8,858 nt of DNA from an uncultured Arcobacter sp. (lineage in GTDB: Bacteria; Campylobacterota; Campylobacteria; Campylobacterales; Arcobacteraceae): positions 1-8,858 of the forward strand of contig CAJXII010000062.1 of the NCBI GenBank assembly GCA_913054415.1, written 5' to 3'. The notes below the pieces were generated by a model that was not told where the DNA came from, ran no database searches, and was given only the letters and a program-made list of their open reading frames with translations. Positions 1-6,503 of this stretch are shown in pieces. Each line of letters begins with the position of its first letter. Within the stretch, counting starts at the first letter, position 1. The translations under genes were made by a program, and so were the position numbers.

Positions 1-2
1 CT

Positions 3-119
3 AATTATAGAGTAATTTGGCTTGTTGTCTAATTGGGTATGGATTTATTAGGGTTTATATCAACGAAAATCAATTTTATTTATGATACAATGCCACCTTA
101 TTTAAAAGGATATATTTGA
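3..119 (+). other. Possible 3' remnant or end of an upstream reading frame
   Basis: The frame beginning at base 3 is open to base 119 except for one TAA at 30-32. Bases 3-32 read NYRVIWLVV then stop, which may be the C-terminus of a gene lying left of the window. After that stop, an ATG at 39 opens a 26-codon frame (starts MDLLGFIS, ends MPPYLKGYI) whose TGA at 117-119 overlaps the next gene's ATG as TGATG. No Shine-Dalgarno sequence precedes ATG 39, and a good promoter lies inside the frame at 83-91, so I lean towards non-coding leader. It could instead be the tail of a gene broken by the TAA. Low confidence. Confidence 0.2.
83..91 (+). promoter_or_regulatory. Extended -10 promoter for the membrane protein/FmdE/YgbA/SDR run
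   Basis: TGATACAAT matches the extended -10 form TGnTAnAAT, with T-rich DNA just upstream (72-82) and no clear -35 box. Transcription would start near 98, giving a leader of about 20 nt that holds the AAAGGA ribosome site at 105-110. Inferred from pattern only. Confidence 0.5.
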
Positions 120-328
120 TGAATGTAATATATGGAACATTGATATTTTTTTTCTATTTTGTAAAATACCCAATAGCTATATTTTTACCTGTTGCTTATA
201 ATTGGTTAGATTATCCTGATAATATTATTATGGATATATTGTGGGTGATATCTATAATATTAATATTAAAAGATTGGTTTTTCCCACATAAAAAACCAGA
301 TAATTGTCAAGGTATAAAAAGGAGATAA
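119..328 (+). CDS. Small two-helix inner-membrane protein, function unknown
   Basis: This is a 69-residue protein that I do not recognise as a named family. Two hydrophobic stretches are visible, at about residues 5-25 (rich in Phe, Tyr and Ile) and 37-52 (IIMDILWVISIILIL). A short polar loop containing NWLDYPDN joins them, and the tail is Lys/Arg-rich and ends KRR. The basic tail predicts that the C-terminus is cytoplasmic, so an N-in/C-in hairpin is likely. I chose ATG 119 over the in-frame TTG at 116 because AAAGGA at 105-110 is 8 nt upstream. The stop is 2 nt before the FmdE-like gene, so the two are almost certainly co-transcribed. The role is unknown; by position it may assist the FmdE/YgbA pair. 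Confidence 0.7.
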   Translation: MNVIYGTLIFFFYFVKYPIAIFLPVAYNWLDYPDNIIMDILWVISIILILKDWFFPHKKPDNCQGIKRR

Positions 329-330
329 TA

Positions 331-924
331 ATGAAATACCCAGAATTTTTTAATAAAGTTGAAACAATAACTTTAAAAGATGAGCTATCAGAGTTTTTAG
401 GAACATTTGAAGATGGAATAGTAGAGTTTAGTTACTTAGATGTAGTAAAATCAGCAGGGCATAGTTGTCCAACACTTGCGGGTGCTTACCTTTGTGTGCT
501 TGAAGGATTAAAAGCATTATATAAAGATGAGATCCCAAAAAGGGGAGAGATTTTTGTATCTTTTAAAGAGGATATTCAAGATGGTGTAGCTGGTGTTATT
601 GCAAATGTTGCTACACATATAACAGGGGCAACTACTGTTAGTGGATTTAAAGGAATTGGTGGCAATTTTGTAAGACATGATCTTATGTCTTTTAATGCAG
701 ATATAAACTCTAGTATGAAACTTCAAAGATTAGATAGTGGTGAATCTGTAGAGATAATCTACAATCCAAGTAGTATCCCAGCAAATCCTATGCAACAACA
801 ACTTATGCAAAAAATTATGCAAGGTGTTGCTACAGATGAGGAAAAAATCAGTTTTGGAAAACTTTGGCAACAAAGAGTAGCTGATATTCTACAAAATATA
901 GATCAAGTAATAACAGTAAAATAA
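331..924 (+). CDS. FmdE-family protein (formylmethanofuran dehydrogenase subunit E-like)
   Basis: A 197-residue cytoplasmic protein. Residues 35-112 fit the FmdE core: a His-x-Cys motif (GHSCPTLAGAYL, H44 and C46) is followed by a glycine-rich segment at about 91-110 (THITGATTVSG, then GIGGNF). In methanogens FmdE accompanies tungsten/molybdenum formylmethanofuran dehydrogenase. Bacteria without that pathway often carry stand-alone FmdE-domain proteins of unknown role, so no methanofuran chemistry is implied here. The C-terminal zinc-ribbon cysteines found in many FmdE proteins are absent; the last 60 residues are Gln-rich and helical-looking (MQQQLMQKIMQ). The ATG at 331 has a strong AAGGAG at 319-324, so it is preferred over the in-frame TTG at 304. 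The stop overlaps the next ATG (TAATG), which indicates translational coupling to the YgbA-like gene. Confidence 0.8.
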   Translation: MKYPEFFNKVETITLKDELSEFLGTFEDGIVEFSYLDVVKSAGHSCPTLAGAYLCVLEGLKALYKDEIPKRGEIFVSFKEDIQDGVAGVIANVATHITGATTVSGFKGIGGNFVRHDLMSFNADINSSMKLQRLDSGESVEIIYNPSSIPANPMQQQLMQKIMQGVATDEEKISFGKLWQQRVADILQNIDQVITVK

Positions 925-1271
925 TGACAAACGAAAAATTTAAAAGTGAAGTTGATACTTTAAAAAAATTTTATGAAAAACATTGTTGGGATAAACATAC
1001 TAATCATAAGAGTTTGACTAAAACTTTAGAATACAAAGGTATAAAATATGATGTTGAATTAAAGTTATGCAAAGAGTGTCATGATCTTATAGATTATTCG
1101 TTTGATAGATTAAAAAACTGCCCTTATGAGATCAAGCCAAAATGTAGAACTTGTCCTGCTCCTTGTTATGATAAACCACAATGGAAACAAGTAGCTAAGC
1201 TTATGAGATATAGTGGTATGCAGTTTGGACTTTTGAAAATTAGAAAATTTTTTGCTAGAGATAAAAAATAG
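924..1271 (+). CDS. YgbA-like 'nitrous oxide-stimulated promoter' family protein
   Basis: A 115-residue cysteine-rich protein matching the YgbA_NO family. The visible signature is FYEKHC near the N-terminus (H20, C21), C49xxC52H, C66, C74xxC77xxxC81Y, then the family's conserved tail motif LMRYSGMQ at 93-100. In E. coli, ygbA is controlled by the nitric oxide-sensing repressor NsrR and has been linked to recovery from nitrosative stress; its biochemistry is not settled. The ordered cysteines suggest a zinc or iron-sulfur site (inference). The start overlaps the FmdE-like stop by one base and has no Shine-Dalgarno of its own, so its translation probably depends on the upstream gene. Family assignment is strong; the role in this organism is inferred. 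Confidence 0.85.
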   Translation: MTNEKFKSEVDTLKKFYEKHCWDKHTNHKSLTKTLEYKGIKYDVELKLCKECHDLIDYSFDRLKNCPYEIKPKCRTCPAPCYDKPQWKQVAKLMRYSGMQFGLLKIRKFFARDKK

Positions 1272-1276
1272 ATTTT

Positions 1277-1918
1277 ATGCAAAATGTTATTATCACAGGT
1301 CATAGTAGTGGTATAGGTAAATCTATATCATTATTGCTTGAACAAAATGGTTATAATATTATAAAACTAAAATCAAGATTGGAAAATATCTCACAGATAG
1401 AAAAAGAGATAAAATCTATACTTAGTAGCTATAATATAGATATTTTGATAAATTGTGCTGGTGTTGGTGTATTTCAACCACATGAAGAGTTAAGTTTATC
1501 AAAAATCAAAGAGCTTATTGATGTAAATCTGACTGCTCCTATTGTTTTGAGTAATTTATGTTTAAGAAGTTTGAAAAAAACACAAGGGCATATTATCAAT
1601 ATAACATCAATAGAAGCTACTAAACATTCTAAATTTTCAGCACTTTATACTGCTACAAAAAGTGGGCTTAGAGATTTTGGATTGTCTTTATTTGAAGAGG
1701 TGAGAAAATCTGGAGTAAGAGTAACATCTATAAATCCAGATATTACTAAAACAGATTTTTTTAAAGAGTTACAATTTGAACCATCAAATAGTGAAGATAG
1801 TTATCTTTTAAGCCAAACTATTGCTAATAGTGTTTTACAGATTATCCAGACAAATGGGGTAGTTACAGATATTACTATTAGACCACAGAGGTTTCAGATT
1901 CAAAAAAAATTATCATAG
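1277..1918 (+). CDS. Short-chain dehydrogenase/reductase (SDR) family oxidoreductase
   Basis: A 213-residue classical SDR with a Rossmann fold. The cofactor motif TGHSSGIG is at 7-14, the NCAG motif at 59-62, the catalytic Asn at N84, the catalytic Ser at S111, and the YxxxK pair at Y124/K128. Thus the full Asn-Ser-Tyr-Lys tetrad is present and the enzyme should be an active NAD(P)(H)-dependent oxidoreductase. The substrate cannot be read from sequence. At 213 residues it is a little shorter than the usual ~250 of the family, with a reduced C-terminal substrate-binding part. No ribosome site is seen before ATG 1277; the gene begins 5 nt after the YgbA-like stop, which suggests coupling and membership of the same transcript. 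A separate promoter for gpmI follows it. Confidence 0.88.
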   Translation: MQNVIITGHSSGIGKSISLLLEQNGYNIIKLKSRLENISQIEKEIKSILSSYNIDILINCAGVGVFQPHEELSLSKIKELIDVNLTAPIVLSNLCLRSLKKTQGHIINITSIEATKHSKFSALYTATKSGLRDFGLSLFEEVRKSGVRVTSINPDITKTDFFKELQFEPSNSEDSYLLSQTIANSVLQIIQTNGVVTDITIRPQRFQIQKKLS

Positions 1919-1922
1919 ATTA

Positions 1923-1931
1923 TGGTATAAT
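1923..1931 (+). promoter_or_regulatory. Extended -10 promoter of gpmI
   Basis: TGGTATAAT is a perfect extended -10 element in the 48-nt gap between the SDR gene and gpmI. An A/T-rich tract lies upstream (1902-1911) and no -35 box is recognisable. The expected start is near 1938, followed by AAGGA at 1952-1956 ahead of the ATG at 1967. It marks the left end of the gpmI/receiver/ABC/PBP run. Confidence 0.65.
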
Positions 1932-1966
1932 AGATAATAAAATTAAATTTTAAGGATTAATAATTT

Positions 1967-3442
1967 ATGTCAAATAAAGTTATATTAGTGATCACTGATG
2001 GGATAGGTTACAACTCATCATGTGAATTTAATGCTTTTTGTCAAGCAAAAAAACCAACTTATGATTATCTGTTTAAAAATGTTCCAAATAGCTTGATCAA
2101 AACTTATGGTCTATCAGTGGGATTACCAGAAGGGCAGATGGGAAATAGTGAAGTTGGACATATGACTATAGGAAGTGGTCGTATTTTGTATCAAGATTTA
2201 GTTAAAATAAATATGGCAATACAAAATGATACATTAAAAGATAATGAAGTTCTAAAAGATACTATATCAAAATCAAACAATATCCATCTTTTAGGGCTTT
2301 TAAGTGATGGTGGTGTTCATTCTCATATTGATCATACTATTGCTATTGCAAAAATTTGCCAACAACAAAATAAAAAAGTTTTTTTACATCTGATTACTGA
2401 TGGAAGAGATGTTGCTCCTAATTGTGCTAAAGAGTATATTAAACAAATAGATAAAATCACTAATGAAAATATCAAAATAGCAACTGTTTGTGGAAGATAT
2501 TATGCTATGGATAGAGATAATAGATGGGATAGGGTGCAAAAAGCTTATGATGTTATAGTAAAAGCACAAAATATCACTTCGCAAGATATATACCAATATA
2601 TCGATCAACAATACCAAAAAGAGATATATGACGAGTTTATAGAACCTATCGCTTTTAAAGACTATAATGGTATAAATAGTGGTGATGGAGTGATTTTTAC
2701 CAATTTTAGAAGTGATAGATTTAGAGAGATATCAAATGCTATAGCAAATAAAGATTTTGATAAATTTCAAAGTGTAAAATTAGATCTAAATATAGCAACT
2801 ATTACTCAATATGATAAAAACTTTTCACTTCCTGTGATGTTTGAAAAAGTTGCTCCTGTAAATACTTTAGGGGATGTTATCTCAAAAGCTGGACTTACTC
2901 AGCTTCATACTGCTGAAACAGAAAAATATGCTCATGTTACTTTTTTCTTCAATGGTGGAATAGAAGATGAATTAAAAGGGGAAACAAGAGTATTGATCCC
3001 TAGTCCTAGTGTCGCTACTTATGATATGATGCCACAGATGTCAGCTCCAAAAGTTACCGATGCAGTTTTAGATGCTATGGATGAAAATTATGATTTTATA
3101 GTGGTAAATTTTGCAAATGGAGATATGGTAGGGCATACTGGAGTTTATGAAGCGGCTATAAAAGCAGTAGAAACTGTTGATGAACAGTTAGGAAAAATTA
3201 TCACTAAAGCAAAAAAACAAAAATATAATGTTATAATCACAAGTGACCACGGAAATTGTGAAAAGATGAAAGATGAAAATGGTAAAACACTTACAAATCA
3301 TACTGTAGGTGATGTTTTTTGTTTTGTTATTGCCAATAATGTCACAGAAGTTCAAGATGGTGGATTAAATAATATTGCACCAACTGTGTTAAAATTGATG
3401 AATTTAGATATACCAAATGAGATGGATAAACCACTTATATAA
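1967..3442 (+). CDS. gpmI: 2,3-bisphosphoglycerate-independent phosphoglycerate mutase
   Basis: Interconverts 3-phosphoglycerate and 2-phosphoglycerate in glycolysis and gluconeogenesis, using two metal ions (usually manganese) and a phosphoserine intermediate; cytoplasmic. The 491-residue length is close to the ~510 typical of GpmI. Visible landmarks are metal-binding D11 in TDGIGYN; the nucleophile S61 in GNSEVGHMTIGSGR; TDGRD at about 144-148; the substrate-binding stretch GRYYAMDRDNRWDR; and the second metal-binding motif TSDHGNCE (S426, D427, H428). The alkaline phosphatase-like domain is therefore split by the inserted phosphotransferase domain, as expected. ATG 1967 follows AAGGA by 10 nt. 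The receiver gene starts 17 nt after the stop. Very confident. Confidence 0.97.
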   Translation: MSNKVILVITDGIGYNSSCEFNAFCQAKKPTYDYLFKNVPNSLIKTYGLSVGLPEGQMGNSEVGHMTIGSGRILYQDLVKINMAIQNDTLKDNEVLKDTISKSNNIHLLGLLSDGGVHSHIDHTIAIAKICQQQNKKVFLHLITDGRDVAPNCAKEYIKQIDKITNENIKIATVCGRYYAMDRDNRWDRVQKAYDVIVKAQNITSQDIYQYIDQQYQKEIYDEFIEPIAFKDYNGINSGDGVIFTNFRSDRFREISNAIANKDFDKFQSVKLDLNIATITQYDKNFSLPVMFEKVAPVNTLGDVISKAGLTQLHTAETEKYAHVTFFFNGGIEDELKGETRVLIPSPSVATYDMMPQMSAPKVTDAVLDAMDENYDFIVVNFANGDMVGHTGVYEAAIKAVETVDEQLGKIITKAKKQKYNVIITSDHGNCEKMKDENGKTLTNHTVGDVFCFVIANNVTEVQDGGLNNIAPTVLKLMNLDIPNEMDKPLI

Positions 3443-3459
3443 GATTATGAGGATATAAA

Positions 3460-3831
3460 ATGAAAGAAAAATTAGAAGCTTTACATAAACTAAATGTTTT
3501 AATAGTAGAGGATGGTAACGATATAAGAGAAGTTATGTCAACAACATTTAACAAAATATCTAATCATGTATGGGATGCTGTTGATGGGCAAGAGGGATTA
3601 TCAAAATTTAAAGAGATGAAACCTGATGTTGTAATTACTGATCTTAGAATGCCAAATATGAATGGTAATGAGATGATAGAACAGATAAAAGAGATGAGTC
3701 CTAATACTCCAGTTATTGTAGTCTCTGGTCATGGTAGAATTATCAAAGCTACACCAAAAGCAGATGTGGTTATGGAAAAACCTATAAAATTTGACAAATT
3801 AGTCAATTATGTTTATGATTTAACACGATAA
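3460..3831 (+). CDS. Stand-alone CheY-like response regulator receiver protein
   Basis: A 123-residue single receiver domain with no output domain. The acidic pair E17/D18, phosphoacceptor D61 (in ITDLRMPNMNG), switch Ser S89 (VVSGHG) and conserved K107 (MEKP) are all present, so it should be phosphorylated by a histidine kinase and act through protein contacts. No kinase, chemotaxis or flagellar gene is in the window, so its partner is unknown. The first ~10 residues form a short amphipathic lead-in. A GAGGA ribosome site at 3449-3453 precedes ATG 3460. It lies between gpmI and an ABC ATPase gene, probably in one transcript. It need not be CheY itself: the aromatic switch position and output surface cannot be judged here. 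Confidence 0.88.
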   Translation: MKEKLEALHKLNVLIVEDGNDIREVMSTTFNKISNHVWDAVDGQEGLSKFKEMKPDVVITDLRMPNMNGNEMIEQIKEMSPNTPVIVVSGHGRIIKATPKADVVMEKPIKFDKLVNYVYDLTR

Positions 3832-3846
3832 TACAATTTCATAACA

Positions 3847-4551
3847 ATGTTTGCTATAACTAAATTATCAATAAAAGATGATAAAAAAGTTATAGTAAAT
3901 CTTACTAAAAAATATCAAAAAATAGATATATTATCCTCTTTGGCTTTGGTTGGAGAAAGTGGAAGTGGAAAATCTTTAACTCTTAAATCTATACTAAATA
4001 TGCTTCCTGCTAATTTATCTTTAGATATAAAATATCAAAGTGATTTTGAATTTACCAAACAAAATATATCATTTATACCACAAAATGCTTTTAGCTCATT
4101 AAGTCCACTAACAACAATACAAAATCAATTTTTTTGTTCAAAGCAAAAGATGATAGATAGTCTAAAATTGGTTGGATTAGATGAGGTTGTATTAAAACGA
4201 TACCCAATAGAACTAAGTGGTGGGCAACTTCAAAGAATAATTATCGCTATCTCATTAAGCACAGATCCCCGCTTTATCCTTTTAGATGAACCTACAACAG
4301 CACTAGATCATCAAAATAAACAGATTTTTATAGATATATTAAAACAACTACAAGCTAAACTAAATTTTATATTTATATTTGTTACACACGATATATCATC
4401 TATTGATCAACTTTGTCAAGAGTTAGCTATATTAAAAGATGGAGTTATTATAGAGTATGGCAAAACTCAAGATATTTTAGATAATCCACAAGAGGAATAT
4501 ACAAAAAACCTTATTCAAAGTGGATTTGGTTATAGAGAGTTTAGAAAATGA
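3847..4551 (+). CDS. ABC transporter ATP-binding protein, oligopeptide/nickel (DppD/OppD/NikD) type
   Basis: A 234-residue ATPase subunit. Walker A GESGSGKS is at 36-43, the Q-loop at Q79 (FIPQNAFSSLSPLTT, characteristic of the Opp/Dpp/Nik group), signature LSGGQLQR at 123-130, Walker B FILLDEP with E148, D-loop ALD at 152-154 and H-loop H181. All catalytic elements are intact. It is shorter than the ~260-330 residues of OppD/DppF because the extra C-terminal oligopeptide domain is missing. No permease or binding protein gene lies next to it, so its substrate and membrane partner are unknown. No ribosome site precedes ATG 3847. The gene is in the same frame as the receiver gene, 15 nt past its stop. 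Its own stop overlaps the PBP start (ATGA), which implies coupling. Confidence 0.88.
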   Translation: MFAITKLSIKDDKKVIVNLTKKYQKIDILSSLALVGESGSGKSLTLKSILNMLPANLSLDIKYQSDFEFTKQNISFIPQNAFSSLSPLTTIQNQFFCSKQKMIDSLKLVGLDEVVLKRYPIELSGGQLQRIIIAISLSTDPRFILLDEPTTALDHQNKQIFIDILKQLQAKLNFIFIFVTHDISSIDQLCQELAILKDGVIIEYGKTQDILDNPQEEYTKNLIQSGFGYREFRK

Positions 4552-6503
4552 TAAAAAAGCTTTTTTGGTTATTTATAGCTGTTTGTATTGCTATATTTAT
4601 TTGGTTGATTTTTTTATATTCACAAATCAGATTTGATATAGATAAAATAATACACTATAAACCACAACTAACTACTACTTTTATAGATAGAAATAGAAAA
4701 CCAATAGCAAATATATTTGATAAGGAAAATAGAGTTTATGTTCCATATAAAGAGATTCCACCTAGAGTTATAGAAGCTTTAATAGCTATAGAAGATACTA
4801 AATTTTTTGAACACAACGGGATCAATACAGAAGCGATAAGCAGAGCTATTATAAAAGATATTATAAGTATGAAATTTGTAGAGGGTGCTAGCACTATTAC
4901 TCAACAATTAGTAAAAACTATGGTTTTAACAAGAGATAAAAAACTTATGAGAAAAATCAAAGAGGTGTTGTTGTCTTTGAGGTTAGAAACAATTTTGACA
5001 AAAGAGCAGATACTAGAGAGATATCTTAATCAAGTATATTTTGGGCATGGATATTATGGGATCAAAACAGCATCTTTGGGGTATTTTCATAAAGAGTTAG
5101 AGCAGTTAAATCTAAAAGAGATAGCTATGTTAGTAGGGCTTCCTAGAGCTCCTAGTTTTTATAGCCCTACTAGAAATTTTAAATTTTCACTTTCAAGAGG
5201 AAATAATGTTTTACAAAGGATGTATAAATTAGGCTGGATAAATAAAAAGCAATACAAAGATGCTTTAAGTTATATCCCTGTAGTTTATAATGATACTCTT
5301 ACTAAAAATAAAGCACCTTATGCCATAGATACAGCACTTACTTTATTGAAAAAAGATCTTCCAGATATAAAATATGGCGGTTATAAAATACAGCTAACTA
5401 TTGATCTTCAAGCTCAACAAATAGCAAGAGAAGCATTATTATATGGATACAATAAGATAAAACAAAGAGATAAATATCAAGATACAAATCGAAGTAAAAC
5501 AAAAACTCTAAATGGTGCTTTAATATCACTAGAAAATAAAACAGGTAAGATTTTAGCTTTGGTTGGTGGAGTTGATTATAAAAAATCATCATACAATAGA
5601 GTTACACAAAGTAAAAGACAACCAGGAAGTGCAATTAAGCCTTTTATATATCAAGTTGCTCTTAATTTAGGATACTCAACAGCTAGTAATCTTGTAGATA
5701 TTAGTAGAACATATAAATATAAATCAAATAATCATAAAGAGAAAGTTTGGCAACCAAAAAATTATGAAAAAGATTTTAAAGGATTGATATCATTTAGAAA
5801 TGCACTTGTTCATTCAAGAAATTTAGCAACGATCAATCTAGTAACTGATATAGGTATAGATGTGCTAACAAAACAACTTAAATATTATGGATTTAAAGAT
5901 ATACCTTATGATCTATCTATTACATTGGGAAGTTTTGGTATTTCACTTATAGACCTGAGTGAAGAATATACTATTTTTTCAAATAATGGAGTAAGAAATA
6001 AACCATATATAGTTACAAGGATTTTTAATCATCTTAATAATATTATCCATTTTGAGCCAGAAACAAAATATATAACTAGCCCTGCACAATCTTTTTTAAT
6101 AACATCTATACTAAGAGATGTAGTGAAAAGAGGAACAGGGAGAAATGCAAAAATGAAAGGGATTGAGATTGCTGGAAAAACTGGAACAACCAATAAAAAT
6201 ATTGATGCTTTATTTTGTGGATATTCACCAAGTATTCAAACACTCATAAGATATGGAAATGATGATAATACACCTATGAATATCACAGAAACAGGTGGAA
6301 GAACAGCAGCACCTGTATTTAGATATTTTTATAGAAAATGGTTAGTTTTACATCCTGAGATAAAAAGAAAGTTTGATATTCCTCAAGATATATTTACAAG
6401 TATGATAAATGGGGAAAAAGAGTATTTTACCCCAACATCAAATATCCCTGAAACAAATACAAATAAAGCATTTGAAAAGATAAAAACAGATACTACTTTT
6501 TAA
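4548..6503 (+). CDS. pbpA: Class A penicillin-binding protein (PBP1A-type transglycosylase/transpeptidase)
   Basis: Bifunctional peptidoglycan synthase of 651 residues, anchored in the inner membrane by one N-terminal helix (about 5-24) with its catalytic domains in the periplasm. Glycosyltransferase family 51 motifs are EDTKFFEHNG (catalytic E82), GASTITQQLVK at 113-123, RKIKE at 135-139, and ILERYLNQVYFG at 155-166. The transpeptidase domain has SxxK (S361/K364 in RQPGSAIKPF), SxN (S423/N425) and KTG (544-546), so both activities should be intact. It polymerises lipid II glycan chains and cross-links them, and is a beta-lactam target. The start overlaps the ABC stop by 4 nt. The 3' end overlaps the convergent methyltransferase gene by 11 nt, leaving no room for a separate terminator. 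The symbol follows Campylobacter usage; mrcA is an equivalent name. Confidence 0.95.
   Translation: MIKKLFWLFIAVCIAIFIWLIFLYSQIRFDIDKIIHYKPQLTTTFIDRNRKPIANIFDKENRVYVPYKEIPPRVIEALIAIEDTKFFEHNGINTEAISRAIIKDIISMKFVEGASTITQQLVKTMVLTRDKKLMRKIKEVLLSLRLETILTKEQILERYLNQVYFGHGYYGIKTASLGYFHKELEQLNLKEIAMLVGLPRAPSFYSPTRNFKFSLSRGNNVLQRMYKLGWINKKQYKDALSYIPVVYNDTLTKNKAPYAIDTALTLLKKDLPDIKYGGYKIQLTIDLQAQQIAREALLYGYNKIKQRDKYQDTNRSKTKTLNGALISLENKTGKILALVGGVDYKKSSYNRVTQSKRQPGSAIKPFIYQVALNLGYSTASNLVDISRTYKYKSNNHKEKVWQPKNYEKDFKGLISFRNALVHSRNLATINLVTDIGIDVLTKQLKYYGFKDIPYDLSITLGSFGISLIDLSEEYTIFSNNGVRNKPYIVTRIFNHLNNIIHFEPETKYITSPAQSFLITSILRDVVKRGTGRNAKMKGIEIAGKTGTTNKNIDALFCGYSPSIQTLIRYGNDDNTPMNITETGGRTAAPVFRYFYRKWLVLHPEIKRKFDIPQDIFTSMINGEKEYFTPTSNIPETNTNKAFEKIKTDTTF

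Noticed and set aside
517..726. 69-residue minus-strand open frame inside the FmdE-like gene
   Set aside because: Antisense shadow of a well-supported gene, with no ribosome site and a Cys/Ser/Ile-rich nonsense composition.
331..924. FmdE-like gene as evidence of methanogenesis or C1-methanofuran metabolism
   Set aside because: No other subunit or cofactor gene is present; stand-alone FmdE domains are widespread in bacteria.
2384..2617. 77-residue minus-strand open frame inside gpmI
   Set aside because: Shadow of gpmI; low-complexity Ile/Ser content and no start signals.
3460..3831. Receiver as cheY of a chemotaxis operon
   Set aside because: The fold and phosphorylation residues fit, but no che or flagellar gene is nearby and single receivers are common in this phylum.
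3791..3837. TTGACA (3791-3796) plus TACAAT (3832-3837) as a sigma-70 promoter for the ABC gene
   Set aside because: The boxes are 35 nt apart, far from the 16-18 nt needed. The TACAAT box alone is kept only as a weak leaderless possibility.
5398..5592. 64-residue minus-strand open frame inside the PBP gene
   Set aside because: Lies opposite conserved PBP sequence and has no support of its own.
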